Under the pieces are notes generated by a model. That model was given only the letters and a program-made list of their open reading frames with translations, was not told the origin of the DNA and did not search any database. 64,000 nt of DNA, taken from contig NZ_LJGU01000095.1 in the NCBI RefSeq assembly GCF_001751245.1, positions 1 to 64,000 of the forward strand, written 5' to 3'. Each line of letters begins with the position of its first letter. Position 1 is the stretch's first letter. The translations under genes and the position numbers were made by a program. Shown here in pieces: positions 39,299 to 51,890 of the stretch. Source of the stretch: Streptomyces oceani (GTDB taxonomy: Bacteria; Actinomycetota; Actinomycetes; Streptomycetales; Streptomycetaceae).

Positions 39299-39619
39299 TC
39301 AGGCACTCACCTCGCAGCGTGCGAGCAGGCACAGGTTGCCGCCTTGGACCTGGCGAACGCCACCGTCGCTGTGGCCACCGGGCCCAGTCGCACAGTGCGA
39401 GAGCAGGCACAGGTTGAACCCCTGAGTGCCGCGGTAGCCACTGTTCGCGTGAGAGTCGCGCGGCGTGCCCGCGTCCCACACCGAGGGGGAAGCCGGCTTC
39501 TCGCTGTCCGGCCTTTCAACAGCTGATGCACCGGCCGCACCACCGGCCAAGCACATCACTGTCACGCTGCCGACCACGGCTATGCCGCGGAATGACCTCG
39601 CGAACGCTGCACGGTGCAT
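39299..39619 (-). CDS. small secreted peptide with duplicated CX4C motif
   Basis: 106-residue protein with a clear signal peptide (RGIAVVGSVTVMCLAGGAAG, cleavage after ASA near residue 35). The mature part, about 70 residues, carries two copies of a motif: GFNLCLLSHC and GGNLCLLARC, each N-L-C-L-L-x-x-C (CX4C) and separated by a Gly/His-rich link. ATG at 39619 has GGGAG about 8 nt upstream, so it is probably real. I do not recognise a family; size and Cys pairs recall surface-active or disulfide-linked peptides. It is divergent from the NRPS and convergent with the sortase. Confidence 0.7.
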   Translation of the reverse strand: MHRAAFARSFRGIAVVGSVTVMCLAGGAAGASAVERPDSEKPASPSVWDAGTPRDSHANSGYRGTQGFNLCLLSHCATGPGGHSDGGVRQVQGGNLCLLARCEVSA

Positions 39620-39958
39620 CTGTGATCTCCCTCGCGTTGAGTACGTCTTCAATGTTCCTGACCTTGCGGGATTCGGTACCCGAACCGATGCGGATGGGTC
39701 CGTGCATGACGGACGGTGAACCGGCGGCCAGTGGCAGCTCCACAGCGGGTGAGCGGAGTGAGTCCGCAGAGGCAAGCCGCTTACGCACTGGTAACAAATC
39801 GGTTCTTGCCTCACACGCCAATACACCGCCTCGTCTGTCCCGAATAGACGGTGACGGAAGGGTGTGAGGGCGTGTTGACGACGCGGGCACATCCGGTACA
39901 CAACACGGAGAGGTGTCGCAGTTGTTGGGACTCACCGCATTCTCACGAGGCCAGATAC
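39620..39958. other. divergent intergenic region, CX4C peptide / NRPS
   Basis: 339 bases. An open frame on the plus strand extends from 39851 into the synthetase, but residues before ATG 39959 look unconserved. It holds the candidate NRPS promoter at 39875-39902 and presumably the peptide-gene promoter. Confidence 0.6.
39875..39902 (+). promoter_or_regulatory. candidate NRPS promoter
   Basis: TTGACG (39875-39880), 16 bases, then TACACA (39897-39902). Initiation near 39909 would give a 50-nt leader that carries the GAGG site before ATG 39959. Confidence 0.45.
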
Positions 39959-42900
39959 ATGCGTGAGGCAGACGCCGCACAGTTGCCCTTGACGTCGGCG
40001 CAAGAGGCGCTGTGGTTCGCACACCACCTCGACCCGGTGAGCTCCGCCTATAATATCGCCGAATATCTCGACATAGGCGGAGAGTTCGATCCGGAGCTGC
40101 TGCAACAGGCAGTCCTACAGGTCACTGCGGATGCCGAGGCCATACGGACCACGGTCTCCGAGGCCGGGGCCGAGGGTGAGGTCTCCACAGGACGTCAGTT
40201 CGTGCATCCCCGGCTCTCCGTCGAGGTGTGCGTCACCGACCTGTCCGGGCAGGCCGAAGCGTTCACGACGGCGCTCACCATTATGCGGGAAGACCTGGCC
40301 ACGCCTGTCGACCCCGGCCGTGGGCCGGTGACCTCGATGGCTCTCTTCCGGCTCTCCCCGCTCCGCCACCTGCTCTACTTGCGGACGCACCACTTGGTGT
40401 TGGACGGCTACGGCGCCGCGCTGCTCCTCAACCGGATCGCCGAGACGTACAGCCTGCTCGCCACCGGTTCCGTCGCACCATCCCGCCCGCAGCCGCTGGC
40501 CCCATTGACCGAAGAGGCGGCGCGCTACGCCGTGTCGCCGGAGAGCGCCGCCGACGAGGAGTACTGGCGTGACCAGCTTGCGGGAGCTCCACCCGCGACG
40601 CGCCTCACCGAGGACACTGGCGGACTGTCGGCCGGAGTACTACGGCACACATCCCAGATGTCGGGGACGCACTGGCAACGGCTGCGCGATGGGGCCCGGC
40701 GGGCCCGGGTCGCGTGGCCCGCGTTGTTCGTCGCCGGTACGGCCGTGTACGCGCACCGGCTGCGGGCGGCCGAGGATTTGCTGCTGGGTATGCCCGTGAC
40801 CGGGCGCAAAGGGCCTACGGCCCGCGAAACGCCCGGCATGATGTCGCAGGTGCTGCCGCTCCGAATCCGGCTCTCCGTGGCGGATTCAACCAATGACTTG
40901 CTACACCGGGTCACAGGGAGCATGCGGGGTGTGCTGCGGCATCAACGGTTTCCGGCCGAGCGGTTGCGTCGCTTGCGAGGACTGTTGCCTGGAGACCCGC
41001 TGACGGGACCTTCGGTCAACGTGTTGGCCTTCGACGAGTACTTGAGGTTCGGTCCGGCGTCCGGGACTCTGCACAACCTGTCCATCGGTCCGGTGGAGGA
41101 CTTGACTCTCGCTGTTCATCCGACTGCCGGAGGTACGGGAGCGCGCGTCGACCTACTCGCCAACGCCGAGCTGTACGATGACGCTGCCGCAGCGGGCCAC
41201 CTGCAGCGGATCCTGCGACTGACCGAGTCGATGGCCGAGGACCCGACCGTTCCGGTCAGTGGCTTGAGGCTCACCAGTCCGGACGAGTCCCGGCGCATGC
41301 TGTCCCTGGGAAGCGGTGCGCAGAGCCCCGGAAGCGGCGATCCGTCAGACGGCGCGCCGTCGACTCTGTCGGCGGAACTGTTCCGCCTGGCACGGGAGAC
41401 CCCCGAAGCAACCGCAGTCTGCGACAGCCTACGGAGCCTGTCGTTCGCGGAGCTGGACCGGGCGGTCGATACCGCGGCAACCAACCTGCGCGCCGACGGC
41501 GCCACCAACGGAGCGACGGTCGCTGTCGCGCTGCCCCGGTCCGTGGACACCGTCGTGGCACTGTTGGCAGTGCTGCGTTCGGGCGCGGTCTATATGCCGA
41601 TCGACATCGCCTACCCGGCTGAGCGGATCGCGTACCTGCTGGATGACGCGGCTCCCGTGATCTTGCTGTGCGAGCTGGACGGTCCGGTGGCCTGCATGGC
41701 ACCCGCTGGGACCGCGGTTCGCCACGTCGCGACCACCGACCCTGGTGCCGGCGAAGGCGCGCACGTGGGGCCTGCCACCGACGACGCCGCCTACCTCCTC
41801 TACACCTCCGGATCTACGGGGCGTCCCAAGGGCGTGCTCGTCGAACACCGGTCACTCAGCAATCTACTGGTACACCATCGTAAGGAGTCGCACGCCAGCG
41901 CGATGCTGACCGAGGGGCATCGACTGCGTGTGGCCCTGACAGCGGCGACATCCTTCGACGCCGCGTGGGATCCACTGCTGTGGATGCTGGGCGGACACGA
42001 GCTGCACGTGGTCGATGACACGACGCGGAGGGACCCGCAGGCCCTGGTCGAGTTCCTGCACTCGCGGCGGATCGACGTCATCGAGACCACCCCCAGCTTC
42101 CTGCGACAACTACTCGCCGCTGGGTTGACAGACAACTCCCCTATTGGTGAGGGGGCCACGGTTCACCGACCCAAGGTCATCGCACTGGGCGGTGAGCCGG
42201 TCAACGACGAGTTGTGGAAGCGTCTCTCGGACGAGCGGGACATCCTCGCCTACAACTTCTACGGACCGACGGAGACAGCCGTGGACGCGGTTACCGCCAG
42301 GGTGGCCGGCGACAAACCGGTCATTGGCCGTCCGGTTCGAGGGGCTCGCGCCTACGTGCTGGACGCCGCCCTGCACCTGCTTCCGTGCGGCGTGGTGGGG
42401 GAGCTGTACCTGGCGGGTGAGGGTGTGGCCCGTGGCTATACCGGGCAGCACGGACTGACCGCCGACCGATTCCTCCCGGACCCTTTCGGGGAGCCTGGTG
42501 AGCGGATGTACCGCACCGGGGACTTGGTGCAGTGGCGCGAGAACGGCTCGTTGGAGTTCTTCGGCCGCAGTGACGATCAGGTCAAGGTCCGAGGGCATCG
42601 GGTGGAGACCGGTGAGATCGAGTCTGCACTCGTGGCTCTGCCCGGGATTGTCCAGGCTGCCGTCGTGGTCCGTAGCGGGGGGTACCGGGACGAATCGCTG
42701 GCCGCCTATCTCGTACCGGCGAACGACGACGAGGGCGCGGCCCTGCGGCGGGACCAAGGCGTCGTCCGAGAGGCACTGTCGGCGGTCCTTCCCGTGCACA
42801 TGGTCCCCGCGGCCTATGCCACAACGGACCGTCTGCCGCTGACACCCAACGGAAAGCTGGACACTTCCGCCCTGCCCGAGGCGCGCGTCTCCGCTGCCGG

Positions 42901-45900
42901 ACCACGCGCGAAGCCGCACACCAACGCGGAGGCGGCGGTGTGCGCAGCCATGGCGGACATCCTGGAACTGGACGAGGTCGGACGCGACGCCGACTTCTTC
43001 TCACTCGGCGGCCACTCGCTCCTGGCGACCCGGCTGTTGACCCGACTGTCTGAAACGACCGGAGTCCGGTTGCCAGTGCGTGCGCTCTTCCAGGCACCGA
43101 CCGCAGAAGGGCTCGCGGCGGTGCTGGACGCGCAGAGACCCACTGTGCGGGGTGACACGGACGGTGCCGCCGTGGGCGCACGACCGGGTAGGTTGCCGCT
43201 GTCCGCTGAGCAACACCGGTTGTGGTTGCTGGAAAGCATGGGACAAGGGGGCGAGCCGTACCACATCCCCGTCGTCGTCCGACTCGACGGCCCCCTGGAC
43301 ACACAGGCTCTGCGGTCAGCTTTCAGTGATCTGCTCGCCCGGCACGAGAGTCTGCGCACCGTCTACCGGGAGGATGATCAAGGACCTCACCAGGTCGTAC
43401 TGCCCGCGGCAACCTGCGGTATCGCCTTGGAGACGGTTCCGGAGCAGCCGGACCCGGCACCGGACGACTTCTCTGTTCCCGAGTTCGACCTTGCCCAGCG
43501 CCCGCCGGTACGAGCGCTTCTCGTACCGGACGCGAGAGCGTTCGACAGGACCTCGGGTGAAACGCACTCGCATCTGCTGATGCTGACGCTGCACCACGTC
43601 GTGGCGGACGGGTGGTCGATGGGGCCTCTGGTACGCGACCTTTCCGAGGCCTACACGGCGCGTGGCGCTGGCCGACGCCCCGAGTGGCAGCCGTTGCCGG
43701 CCCAGTACGCGGACTACGCGCTGCGGCAGCGTGAGCGACTCGGCGCGAAGGAGTCCGCCGGATCGCCGGCCGCGCTCCAGCTGGGCCATTGGAAGCAGGA
43801 ACTGGCGGAAATGCCACCGGAGCTGCCCCTGCCGTACGACCGGGTACGTCCTGCCCGTGCCACTTTCGCCGGCCACCGGATACCCCTGCACCTGGACGCG
43901 AGGGAGCACCGGTCCCTCGTAGCGCTTGCCCGGGAGGTGGGCACCAGCCCGTTCATGGTGGTGCACGCCGCGCTGACGGCACTGCTGCAGCGACTCGGAG
44001 GTGGTGACGACATCGTCGTCGGAACGCCGGTGGCCGGCCGCGACGAGGAGGAGTACCACGACGTGGTGGGCTTCTTCGTCAACACGCTGGTGCTACGCGT
44101 GGATGCGAGCGGCAACCCGGACTTCCGTGAACTGCTGCGCAGGGTACGGGAAGCGGATCTGGCCGCCTATGCGCACCAGGACCTGCCGTTCGAACAGCTC
44201 GTGGAGAGTCTGGCACCCCAGCGGTCCCTCTCCCGGCATCCGCTCTTCCAGGTGATGCTCGCTCTGAACAACACTCCCGCTCCCGCGCTCGCCTTGCCCG
44301 GACTTCGGGCGACCGTTGTGGAATCGGATCGGCAGACTGCCAAGTTCGACATGACCTGGGACCTGACGGAGGAACACGACACTTCCGGCCGTCCGGCCGG
44401 GCTGACCGGCGCGGTCGAGTACAGCAGCGACCTGTTCGACGGGGCCACCGTGCGCCGGTTCACCGGTCAGTTCGTCCGTCTCCTGCGGTCCGCGCTTGCG
44501 CACCCCGACCGGCCGCTCAGCGCTCTGACGATGCTTACCGACGACGAGCGCCGGTCAGCCCTTGACACCCATATCCGAGGGGAAGCCCCTGAGCCGGCCG
44601 AACAGGAGCCCATGCAGAGTGTCTGCGACATCCTGGCGACCCAGGCCGCAGTCACTCCGTCCCGTACCGCTCTGGTCACCGCCGACGGGTCCGTGACTTT
44701 CGGGGGTCTCGCGACGCGGGTCGACGCGGTGGCCCGGCGCTTGGCGGTTGCCGGGGTGCGCCGCGGCGAGCGGGTGGCCGTGGCGTTGCCCCGTTCGCCT
44801 CGGCAGATCAGCGCGATTTTCGGCGTGCTGCGCGCGGGCGCCGTGTACGTGCCCCTGGACCCGTCCCACCCCGCGGAGCGCAACGCGCGGATCCTCGAAT
44901 CCGCGCAGCCCTCGGTGCTACTGACCGAGCGCGGATACGCTCCGTCGCTTCCGGCTTCCCGCACCTCCGCGCTCTTCCTTGACGACCAGCCTGTCGAGGT
45001 GGCCCGCGTGACACCCGAGCCGCCCAACGAAGGTCCGTACGGCACCGATCCGGCCTACGTGCTGTACACCTCCGGTTCGACCGGCGTTCCCAAGGGCGTT
45101 GTCATCGAACACCGGTCGCTTGCCAACCTCCTGCGGAACCATGGTCGTCAGCTGATCGAGCCCGCGGAGCACGGCAACAACGGGCGTGCACTGCGAGTGG
45201 CCCTGACCGCAGCGGCCACCTTCGATGCCTCGTGGGATCCACTGCTGTGGATGGTCGCCGGACACGAACTGCACCTGGCAGACGACGAGACCCGCCGGGA
45301 TCCCGAAGCGCTGGTGACCTTCCTGCACGAGCACCGCATCGACGTCATCGAAACCACCCCGTCGTTCATCGAACAGCTCCGTGCCTGCGGCCTGTTCGCG
45401 CCCGACCGCCCCTGGCCCAGGGTGGTGGCTCTGGGCGGGGAACCAGTGAACGATGCTCTGTGGCGCGAGCTTGCCGCCATCCCCGGCGTGGCGTTCTGGA
45501 ATCTCTACGGTCCGACCGAGACGACGGTGGACAGCGTCACCGCCCCGGTGACGGCCGACCAGCCCCCCAACATCGGCCATGCCGTCGCCGGCATGCGGGC
45601 TCGGGTCCTCGACCCGCAACTTGGTCCCACACCACCCGGCGTCACCGGTGAACTGTACGTGGCCGGCGTAGGGGTCGCCCGCGGGTACGACGCTGCGACC
45701 GGCATGACCGCCGAGCGGTTCCTCGCCGACCCCTTCGGGGCTCCGGGAAGCCGGATGTACCGCACGGGCGACTTGGTGCGCCGACTCGCCGACGGCACAC
45801 TGTCGTTCGTCGGGCGCACCGACACCCAGGTCAAGGTGCGGGGTTTCCGCGTCGAGACCGGCGAGGTCGAAGCGGCACTGACCGCACATCCGGGAATCCA

Positions 45901-48900
45901 CAGCGCCGCGGTGACGGTGCAGACCGAGCCTGGTGGCGGCCGGCTCGTGGCCTGGGCCGTCCCACAGACGGATGCGGCCCCGTCGAGCGAGCAACTGCAC
46001 GCGTTCGTCGCCTCGCGGTTGCCCGGCTACATGACGCCCAGCCACCTTTCTCTCGTATCTCGAATCCCGCTCACCGCGCACGGCAAAACGGACTTCGCGA
46101 GCCTTCCCGAAGCGCAGCTGGCCGAGCCCGCCTCAGGGGAGCCGCCGCGCACACCGCAGGAGGAGATCCTCTGTGCGCTCTACGCCGAATGCCTGCGCGT
46201 CCCCTCCGTTGGCCGGGACGCGGACTTCTTCATCCTGGGCGGCCACTCGCTCCTGGCCACCAAGCTGGTCAACCGCATCCGGACCGCGTTCGGGGCCGAA
46301 CTCCCCGTGCGTGCCCTGTTCGAGGACCCCACACCCGCCAGGCTCGCCCAGCATCTCGACAGCGCCGCGCGCAGCCGCCCCACCCTGCGGGCGCGGGTCG
46401 ACCGACCCGCACGGCCTCCGCTGTCCTTCGCGCAGCGCCGGCTGTGGTTCCTCAACCAAATGCGTCCCGATGACGCCTCGTACAACCTGCCCATGGCCGT
46501 CCGGTTGCAGGGGCGACTGGACGTAGGGGCACTGCGGCACGCGCTGAGCGATGTCCTCACCCGGCACGAGAGTCTGCGCACCGTGTTCCGGGACCCGGAC
46601 CGGGAGTCGGGGAGTCCCACTCAGGAGGTCCTCGCTTACGGCGATGCCCAGCCGTCGCTGACCGTCGTGGACTGCGCCCCCGACCAGGCTGCGGAACTGC
46701 TGCACAGTTCGGCACAGCGTGGCTTTGACCTGGCGCACGAATTGCCGGTGCGGGCCGAACTGCTGGACCTCGGCGCGGAAGGATACGTTCTGCTGCTGGT
46801 CGTGCACCACATCGCGGCTGACGGCTGGTCCATGGGTCCGCTCGCCCAGGACCTGGCGGCAGCGTACGCGGCGCGCACCGACGATCGGGCACCGGACTGG
46901 TCTCCGCTGCCGGTGCAGTACGTCGACTACGCGCTCTGGCAGCGGGACCTGCTCGGAGATCCGCAGGACCCGGAGAGCGTCCACGCCCGGCAAATCGCCT
47001 TCTGGGAAAGGGAACTGGCGGGCATTCCGGTCGAGACGGCCCTTCCAGCGGACCGGCCCCGCCCCGATTCCGCGTCGGGCACCGGTGGCAGCGTCCCCAT
47101 CCCGCTGGCAGCGGAGGACGGACAGCGACTGGCGGCGTTCGCCAAGGGCGAGAACGCCAGCACGTTCATGGCGCTCCACGCTGTCCTGGCCGCACTGCTC
47201 GACCGGTTCGGCTCCGGTGAGGACGTCCTCGTCGGCAGCCCCGTCGCCGGCCGTACCGACGAGGCACTCGGCGGACTGGTCGGGTTCTTCGTCAACACCT
47301 TGGTGCTGCGGGTGAACACCGGAGGTGATCCGCACTTCCGCGCACTGCTGGAGCGAACTCGGCAGACGGATCTGTCGGCGTACGCGCACCAGGATCTGCC
47401 GTTCGAGTCGCTCGTCGAGCACCTGGCACCCGCTCGGTCCCTCTCCCGGCACCCGCTCTTCCAGGTCATGCTGTCCCTGAACAACGCCGGCCGCCCCGAA
47501 CTCGACCTGCCGGGCCTGCACGCAGCGGTGGAGAGCGTCGACACGGCGGGGGCGAAGTTCGACCTCTCGTTCAGCTTCTCCGAGCAAGCCCCGGACGGTT
47601 CCCTGACCGGCATCCTGGAGTTCAGCCGCGATCTGTTCGATCAGGGAACAGCACAGCGGCTGGCGGAATCCTTTGTCACCCTGCTCCGGCTGGCCGTGAC
47701 CGATCCGAACTCTCCATTGTCCGCCCTCGAACCGCTCGGCGCGGACGAGCGGAGTCGTCTGCTGGCCCGAGGGCGGGGCGGTCCGGCCGTTCCCACCCAT
47801 CCCACCGTGATCGCCGGCTTCCACGACACCGTCTCCACCGCTCGCAGCAGCGACATCGCGGTGCGGTGCGGGGAGGAGGCACTGTCCTTCGCCGAACTCA
47901 GTCGAGAGTGTGCCCAGTTGGCTCGACTTCTCTCGGCGAAAGGGGTGGGACGGGGAGACACGGTTGCCGTTCTGCTGCCGCGTTCGGTCACCTCGCTCAC
48001 GGCGCTGCTGGGTACTCTGTCCGCTGGCGCTGCCTACGCACCGATCGACGACTCGCGTCCGGCCGCGAGTGTGTGCACCGTCCTTCAGGACGCACGCCCC
48101 GCCGTGGTGCTGGCGACAGCGCAGACTCGGGAGCTGATACCCGACGGCCCCTGGGAGGAGATCCTGCTCGACTCGCCGCGGGTAAAGGCAGCTCTCACGG
48201 CTTGCTCCGGAGAGCCAGCGGCCGAGGTCGCCCCGCGGCCCCGGGACGTGGCGTACGTTCTGCACACCTCGGGCTCTACCGGCCGCCCCAAGGGTGTCGT
48301 GGTCGAACACGCCTCACTGATGCGGTTGTGGGAGCACCAGCGGCGGCAACTGTTCCTGCCTGCCCGGACCATGGCGAACGGGCGCCGACTGCGGGTCGCG
48401 TTGACCGCATCGGTCGCCTTCGACGCCTCCTGGGACCCGGTTCTGTGGATGCTGGAGGGAAACGAACTGCTGGTCGTTGACTCCGACACCCGACGCGATC
48501 CGGCCGCTCTGGTTTCGCTGGTCCGCGAGAAGCGCATCGATGTCCTGGAGACCACCCCGACTCACGCAGCGGCACTTCTGGACGCCGGACTGTGCACCGC
48601 CGGCACCCGGCCTCGGCCTCTCGTACTGGCCCTTGGCGGGGAGGCGGTGCCGCACCGGCTGTGGCAGCGGCTCCGGGAGATACCGGGACTCACGGTGTGG
48701 AACCTCTACGGCCCGACCGAGGCCACCGTCGACACGCTGTGCGCCCCGCTGCACCTCACTTCCGAACCCGTCCTCGGTAAACCCGTGGCGGGAACTCGCG
48801 CCTACGTGCTGGACCGCTTCCTGCGCCCAGCGCCTCCCGGCGTCACCGGCGAGCTCTACCTGGCGGGAGCGAGTGTCGCGCGCGGATATCTGCACCGGCC

Positions 48901-50419
48901 CGCGGAGACAGCAGCCCGGTTCCTGCCCGACCCGTTCGGGCCAGCCGGCGAGCGCATGTACCGTACCGGTGATCTCGCCCGCTGGACGGGCGCCGACCAC
49001 CTGGAGTTCCACGGTCGGGTCGACGGACAGCTGAAGGTCCGTGGCTTCCGAGTGGAACCCGGTGAGATCGTCTCCGTACTGGAGCGGCAACCAGGGATCG
49101 CTAGGGCCGCCGTTACGCTCCGCACCGTGGGCGACGCTGACACTGTGCACGGCAGTGAGCAACTGGTCGCCTACTTGGTCCCTGCCGAGGAACAGGCGCT
49201 TGACACGCCGGACCGCGACGGTCTCCGCGCCGCCGTGTCGGCGGCCCTGCCTGGCTACATGGTGCCTGCCGCTTTCGTCGCTGTCACCGAACTGCCCCTC
49301 ACCTCCAGCGGCAAGCTCGACCACGCGGCACTGCCGGACCCGGCAGCCGAGCACACGGTTCGGCAGTACGGGCGCCCACCCGGCAGCCCGCGCGAGGACT
49401 TGTTGTGCGCGCTGTTCGCGGAGGTGCTCGGGGTCCAACACCTGTGGGCCGACGACGACTTCTTCGGACTCGGTGGTCACTCCCTGATAGCGGCACGCCT
49501 CCTGGCGCGGGTTCGGGCGTCCACCGGCGTCGACCTCGGCATACGAGCCCTCTTCGAAGCACCCACTCCCGCGGCCCTGGCCGGGGTCATGGAAGCTCAG
49601 GAAGCCGCCGAGGGCAGCGGTGAACCGAGCGGTGACCTCGCTACTCTCCTGCCACTGCGTACCCGTGGCAGCCGTACTCCGCTGTTCTGCGTCCATCCCG
49701 CCGGGGGCCTGGCCTGGTCCTATGCCGGGCTTCTCCAGCATCTGGAGGACCGACCGGTCTACGGCCTACAGACACCCAATCTGGACGGAGAACGTCCCTT
49801 TCCGGAGAGTATCGAGGCCATGGCTGCCGGGTACGTTGCTCAGCTGCGTACTGTGCAGCCCCAAGGCCCGTACCATCTGCTGGGCTGGTCATTCGGCGGT
49901 AATGTCGTCCAGGAAGTGGCTGTCCAACTCCAGGAAGCAGGCCAGGAAGTCGCACTGCTGGCCGTGCTGGACGCCTTTCCCGTGCCCCCTGCCGACGGCC
50001 TGGAAGAAGCCGAACACGACACCGTATTCCGCTCGCTGCTGAGCAACCTCGGGATCGACCTGTCCACGTATCCGCTCGAAGTCCCGCTCGACACGGAAGC
50101 CGTCCGGGACTCCCTGCGCGACGCGGGAAGTCCACTTGGCGGCCTGGAACCCGACACAATCGAGACGATGGTCGGCAACTTCGCCGCCCAGGCTCGCCTC
50201 ATGCGTTCCTACACCCCGCGCACCTTCCAGGGTGACGTCCTCTTCTTCCGTGCCACGGAGGAAGATCCCGCCACTGACTTGGTCCCGGCCATGTGGGCCC
50301 CCTATGTCCACGGGCAGCTGCGGGTGCACGAGATCCGCTGTGCGCACGCCCAGATGATGCGACCCGAACCCCGGGCTCTGATCGGCCCTGTTCTCGCCAG
50401 GGAGTTCCGGGACGCGTGA
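39959..50419 (+). CDS. trimodular nonribosomal peptide synthetase, C-A-T x3 and TE
   Basis: 3486-residue synthetase. Module order with rough residues: C1 (9-440, [11 protein letters not shown]), A1 (470-970, [11 protein letters not shown] at 612), T1 (GGHS near 1019), C2 (HHVVADGWS near 1212), A2 (1702), T2 (2096), C3 (HHIAADGWS near 2281), A3 (2768), T3 (3173), TE (GWSFGG near 3309, Asp in AVLDAF, late His in AHAQMM). There is no epimerisation or methylation domain. C1 resembles the EntF/DhbF-type C domain that accepts an aryl or acyl donor. Reading ten-residue codes by eye gives DADEILFVDK, DADEVLLVDK and DADELLLVDK, so all three pockets look alike and acidic. ATG 39959 has GAGG 8 nt upstream. 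MbtH and an exporter follow. Confidence 0.93.
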   Translation: MREADAAQLPLTSAQEALWFAHHLDPVSSAYNIAEYLDIGGEFDPELLQQAVLQVTADAEAIRTTVSEAGAEGEVSTGRQFVHPRLSVEVCVTDLSGQAEAFTTALTIMREDLATPVDPGRGPVTSMALFRLSPLRHLLYLRTHHLVLDGYGAALLLNRIAETYSLLATGSVAPSRPQPLAPLTEEAARYAVSPESAADEEYWRDQLAGAPPATRLTEDTGGLSAGVLRHTSQMSGTHWQRLRDGARRARVAWPALFVAGTAVYAHRLRAAEDLLLGMPVTGRKGPTARETPGMMSQVLPLRIRLSVADSTNDLLHRVTGSMRGVLRHQRFPAERLRRLRGLLPGDPLTGPSVNVLAFDEYLRFGPASGTLHNLSIGPVEDLTLAVHPTAGGTGARVDLLANAELYDDAAAAGHLQRILRLTESMAEDPTVPVSGLRLTSPDESRRMLSLGSGAQSPGSGDPSDGAPSTLSAELFRLARETPEATAVCDSLRSLSFAELDRAVDTAATNLRADGATNGATVAVALPRSVDTVVALLAVLRSGAVYMPIDIAYPAERIAYLLDDAAPVILLCELDGPVACMAPAGTAVRHVATTDPGAGEGAHVGPATDDAAYLLYTSGSTGRPKGVLVEHRSLSNLLVHHRKESHASAMLTEGHRLRVALTAATSFDAAWDPLLWMLGGHELHVVDDTTRRDPQALVEFLHSRRIDVIETTPSFLRQLLAAGLTDNSPIGEGATVHRPKVIALGGEPVNDELWKRLSDERDILAYNFYGPTETAVDAVTARVAGDKPVIGRPVRGARAYVLDAALHLLPCGVVGELYLAGEGVARGYTGQHGLTADRFLPDPFGEPGERMYRTGDLVQWRENGSLEFFGRSDDQVKVRGHRVETGEIESALVALPGIVQAAVVVRSGGYRDESLAAYLVPANDDEGAALRRDQGVVREALSAVLPVHMVPAAYATTDRLPLTPNGKLDTSALPEARVSAAGPRAKPHTNAEAAVCAAMADILELDEVGRDADFFSLGGHSLLATRLLTRLSETTGVRLPVRALFQAPTAEGLAAVLDAQRPTVRGDTDGAAVGARPGRLPLSAEQHRLWLLESMGQGGEPYHIPVVVRLDGPLDTQALRSAFSDLLARHESLRTVYREDDQGPHQVVLPAATCGIALETVPEQPDPAPDDFSVPEFDLAQRPPVRALLVPDARAFDRTSGETHSHLLMLTLHHVVADGWSMGPLVRDLSEAYTARGAGRRPEWQPLPAQYADYALRQRERLGAKESAGSPAALQLGHWKQELAEMPPELPLPYDRVRPARATFAGHRIPLHLDAREHRSLVALAREVGTSPFMVVHAALTALLQRLGGGDDIVVGTPVAGRDEEEYHDVVGFFVNTLVLRVDASGNPDFRELLRRVREADLAAYAHQDLPFEQLVESLAPQRSLSRHPLFQVMLALNNTPAPALALPGLRATVVESDRQTAKFDMTWDLTEEHDTSGRPAGLTGAVEYSSDLFDGATVRRFTGQFVRLLRSALAHPDRPLSALTMLTDDERRSALDTHIRGEAPEPAEQEPMQSVCDILATQAAVTPSRTALVTADGSVTFGGLATRVDAVARRLAVAGVRRGERVAVALPRSPRQISAIFGVLRAGAVYVPLDPSHPAERNARILESAQPSVLLTERGYAPSLPASRTSALFLDDQPVEVARVTPEPPNEGPYGTDPAYVLYTSGSTGVPKGVVIEHRSLANLLRNHGRQLIEPAEHGNNGRALRVALTAAATFDASWDPLLWMVAGHELHLADDETRRDPEALVTFLHEHRIDVIETTPSFIEQLRACGLFAPDRPWPRVVALGGEPVNDALWRELAAIPGVAFWNLYGPTETTVDSVTAPVTADQPPNIGHAVAGMRARVLDPQLGPTPPGVTGELYVAGVGVARGYDAATGMTAERFLADPFGAPGSRMYRTGDLVRRLADGTLSFVGRTDTQVKVRGFRVETGEVEAALTAHPGIHSAAVTVQTEPGGGRLVAWAVPQTDAAPSSEQLHAFVASRLPGYMTPSHLSLVSRIPLTAHGKTDFASLPEAQLAEPASGEPPRTPQEEILCALYAECLRVPSVGRDADFFILGGHSLLATKLVNRIRTAFGAELPVRALFEDPTPARLAQHLDSAARSRPTLRARVDRPARPPLSFAQRRLWFLNQMRPDDASYNLPMAVRLQGRLDVGALRHALSDVLTRHESLRTVFRDPDRESGSPTQEVLAYGDAQPSLTVVDCAPDQAAELLHSSAQRGFDLAHELPVRAELLDLGAEGYVLLLVVHHIAADGWSMGPLAQDLAAAYAARTDDRAPDWSPLPVQYVDYALWQRDLLGDPQDPESVHARQIAFWERELAGIPVETALPADRPRPDSASGTGGSVPIPLAAEDGQRLAAFAKGENASTFMALHAVLAALLDRFGSGEDVLVGSPVAGRTDEALGGLVGFFVNTLVLRVNTGGDPHFRALLERTRQTDLSAYAHQDLPFESLVEHLAPARSLSRHPLFQVMLSLNNAGRPELDLPGLHAAVESVDTAGAKFDLSFSFSEQAPDGSLTGILEFSRDLFDQGTAQRLAESFVTLLRLAVTDPNSPLSALEPLGADERSRLLARGRGGPAVPTHPTVIAGFHDTVSTARSSDIAVRCGEEALSFAELSRECAQLARLLSAKGVGRGDTVAVLLPRSVTSLTALLGTLSAGAAYAPIDDSRPAASVCTVLQDARPAVVLATAQTRELIPDGPWEEILLDSPRVKAALTACSGEPAAEVAPRPRDVAYVLHTSGSTGRPKGVVVEHASLMRLWEHQRRQLFLPARTMANGRRLRVALTASVAFDASWDPVLWMLEGNELLVVDSDTRRDPAALVSLVREKRIDVLETTPTHAAALLDAGLCTAGTRPRPLVLALGGEAVPHRLWQRLREIPGLTVWNLYGPTEATVDTLCAPLHLTSEPVLGKPVAGTRAYVLDRFLRPAPPGVTGELYLAGASVARGYLHRPAETAARFLPDPFGPAGERMYRTGDLARWTGADHLEFHGRVDGQLKVRGFRVEPGEIVSVLERQPGIARAAVTLRTVGDADTVHGSEQLVAYLVPAEEQALDTPDRDGLRAAVSAALPGYMVPAAFVAVTELPLTSSGKLDHAALPDPAAEHTVRQYGRPPGSPREDLLCALFAEVLGVQHLWADDDFFGLGGHSLIAARLLARVRASTGVDLGIRALFEAPTPAALAGVMEAQEAAEGSGEPSGDLATLLPLRTRGSRTPLFCVHPAGGLAWSYAGLLQHLEDRPVYGLQTPNLDGERPFPESIEAMAAGYVAQLRTVQPQGPYHLLGWSFGGNVVQEVAVQLQEAGQEVALLAVLDAFPVPPADGLEEAEHDTVFRSLLSNLGIDLSTYPLEVPLDTEAVRDSLRDAGSPLGGLEPDTIETMVGNFAAQARLMRSYTPRTFQGDVLFFRATEEDPATDLVPAMWAPYVHGQLRVHEIRCAHAQMMRPEPRALIGPVLAREFRDA

Positions 50420-50478
50420 CACCGCACGCCCCATTCAAAGCACCGACCGTCAAATCGAAGAGAAGAGTGAACCAAGCG

Positions 50479-50682
50479 ATGACCAACCCCTTCGACAACC
50501 CTGCCGTTCAGCACCGTGTCCTGGTCAATGAGGAGGGCCAGCACTCACTGTGGCCCGAGTTCGCGGACATCCCGGCGGGCTGGCACGCGGTGTACGGCCC
50601 GGCGACACGTGAGGAGTGCATCAGTTACGTGGACGTCCACTGGACCGACCTCACGCCGCTGAGCGCGCTGGCCTCCCAGTGA
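50479..50682 (+). CDS. MbtH-like protein
   Basis: 67-residue MbtH protein, the small chaperone that binds and activates NRPS adenylation domains. The signature is complete: NEEGQHSLWPEFADIPAGW, then CISYVDVHWTDLTPL, including the conserved Trp residues. It follows the synthetase by 59 nt and its stop overlaps a GTG start of the transporter ATPase, so all four genes look like one operon. ATG at 50479 is the only start that gives the family N-terminus. Confidence 0.95.
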   Translation: MTNPFDNPAVQHRVLVNEEGQHSLWPEFADIPAGWHAVYGPATREECISYVDVHWTDLTPLSALASQ

Positions 50683-51890
50683 ACGGCGCCGCCACACATC
50701 TCACGGCACCACGACACGAGCCACTGCCCCCGCCGGCCCCTCCGGCCCCGTGCGGGGACGGCCACACCTCCCGACCCAGGAAGAACCAGGACCCGGCCGC
50801 CCCGCGTATGGCGGACGGCGAGGCCATCGTTGCCGAGGGACTGACCCGCAGGTTCGGCGACCGGTACGCGCTTCGCGGGATCGACCTGCGTGTCCCCACT
50901 GGAAGCGTGCTAGGTCTCCTCGGACCCAACGGCGCCGGCAAGACGACCACCGTACGTATCCTCAGCACCCTGCTGCGCGCGGACGAAGGCCGTGCCACGG
51001 TGGCCGGACGTGATGTCCACGACGAACCCGCGGCGGTCCGCGCCCGCATCGGTTTGTCAGGTCAGTACGCGGCCGCCGACGAGCGGTTGACCGCGCGCGA
51101 GAACCTCTACCTGGTCTCCCGCTTGTACGGGATGAGCCGCAAGACGGCCCGCCGGCACGCCACCGAGCTCTTGGAGCGCTTCGCTCTCACCGAGGCCGCG
51201 GACCGGACCAGTGGAGGATTCTCCGGCGGTATGCGCCGCCGCCTCGATCTTGCCGGAGCCCTGGTCTCGCGCCCCACCGTCGTCTTCCTGGACGAGCCCA
51301 CCACCGGTCTCGATCCTCGTGGCAGGGCCGACACCTGGCGCGCGGTCGAGGAATTGGTGGCGGACGGCACCACCGTGTTGCTGACCACGCAGTACCTGGA
51401 GGAGGCCGACCACTTGGCGGACTCCATCGCGGTGATCGACCACGGCACGGTTATCGCGCACGGTACCGCATCCGAGCTGAAGGCCGCCGTGGGCGGTGAA
51501 CGCATCACCATCACCCCCATCGACCAGGCCGCCCGCGCCTCCGTAGCCGAAGCCCTGACCGACCTCGGTCACCACCAGCCGGACATCGATTCGCGAACCG
51601 GGACCGTCACGGTCGTCACCGATCGGGGAGCTGGTGCACTTCGCCAAGCCCTGGAAGCCCTCGCGGCGGTCCGGATCGAGGTGCGCGACGTCGCCCTCGC
51701 CCCACCCACCCTCGACGACGTCTTCCTGGCCCTGACCGGCAACTCCCAGCGGCCCGCCGCGGAATCGGCACCACCACCCGCCGTCGCAGCGCCGGAAGAC
51801 GGCTCGGAGCGGAGCGTTCAGCCGGGGAACGGCCAGCTGGTCCGAGCACGGGGACGCCGCAGGAAAGGAGCCCACGCATGGCGGCCCTGA
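50679..51890 (+). CDS. DrrA-type ABC exporter ATPase
   Basis: 403-residue ATPase of a drug-exporter type ABC system. Walker A GPNGAGKTTTVR (about residue 83), signature FSGGMRRRLD and Walker B VVFLDEPTTGLDPRG are intact. The C-terminal region has the DrrA-type VALAPPTLDDVFLALTG motif. I give the GTG at 50679 because it overlaps the MbtH stop as GTGA. The alternative is ATG at 50808 (MADGEAIVAEGLTRRFG), which gives the usual family N-terminus; both lack a clear ribosome site. It likely exports the NRPS product or gives self-resistance. Confidence 0.88.
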   Translation: MNGAATHLTAPRHEPLPPPAPPAPCGDGHTSRPRKNQDPAAPRMADGEAIVAEGLTRRFGDRYALRGIDLRVPTGSVLGLLGPNGAGKTTTVRILSTLLRADEGRATVAGRDVHDEPAAVRARIGLSGQYAAADERLTARENLYLVSRLYGMSRKTARRHATELLERFALTEAADRTSGGFSGGMRRRLDLAGALVSRPTVVFLDEPTTGLDPRGRADTWRAVEELVADGTTVLLTTQYLEEADHLADSIAVIDHGTVIAHGTASELKAAVGGERITITPIDQAARASVAEALTDLGHHQPDIDSRTGTVTVVTDRGAGALRQALEALAAVRIEVRDVALAPPTLDDVFLALTGNSQRPAAESAPPPAVAAPEDGSERSVQPGNGQLVRARGRRRKGAHAWRP

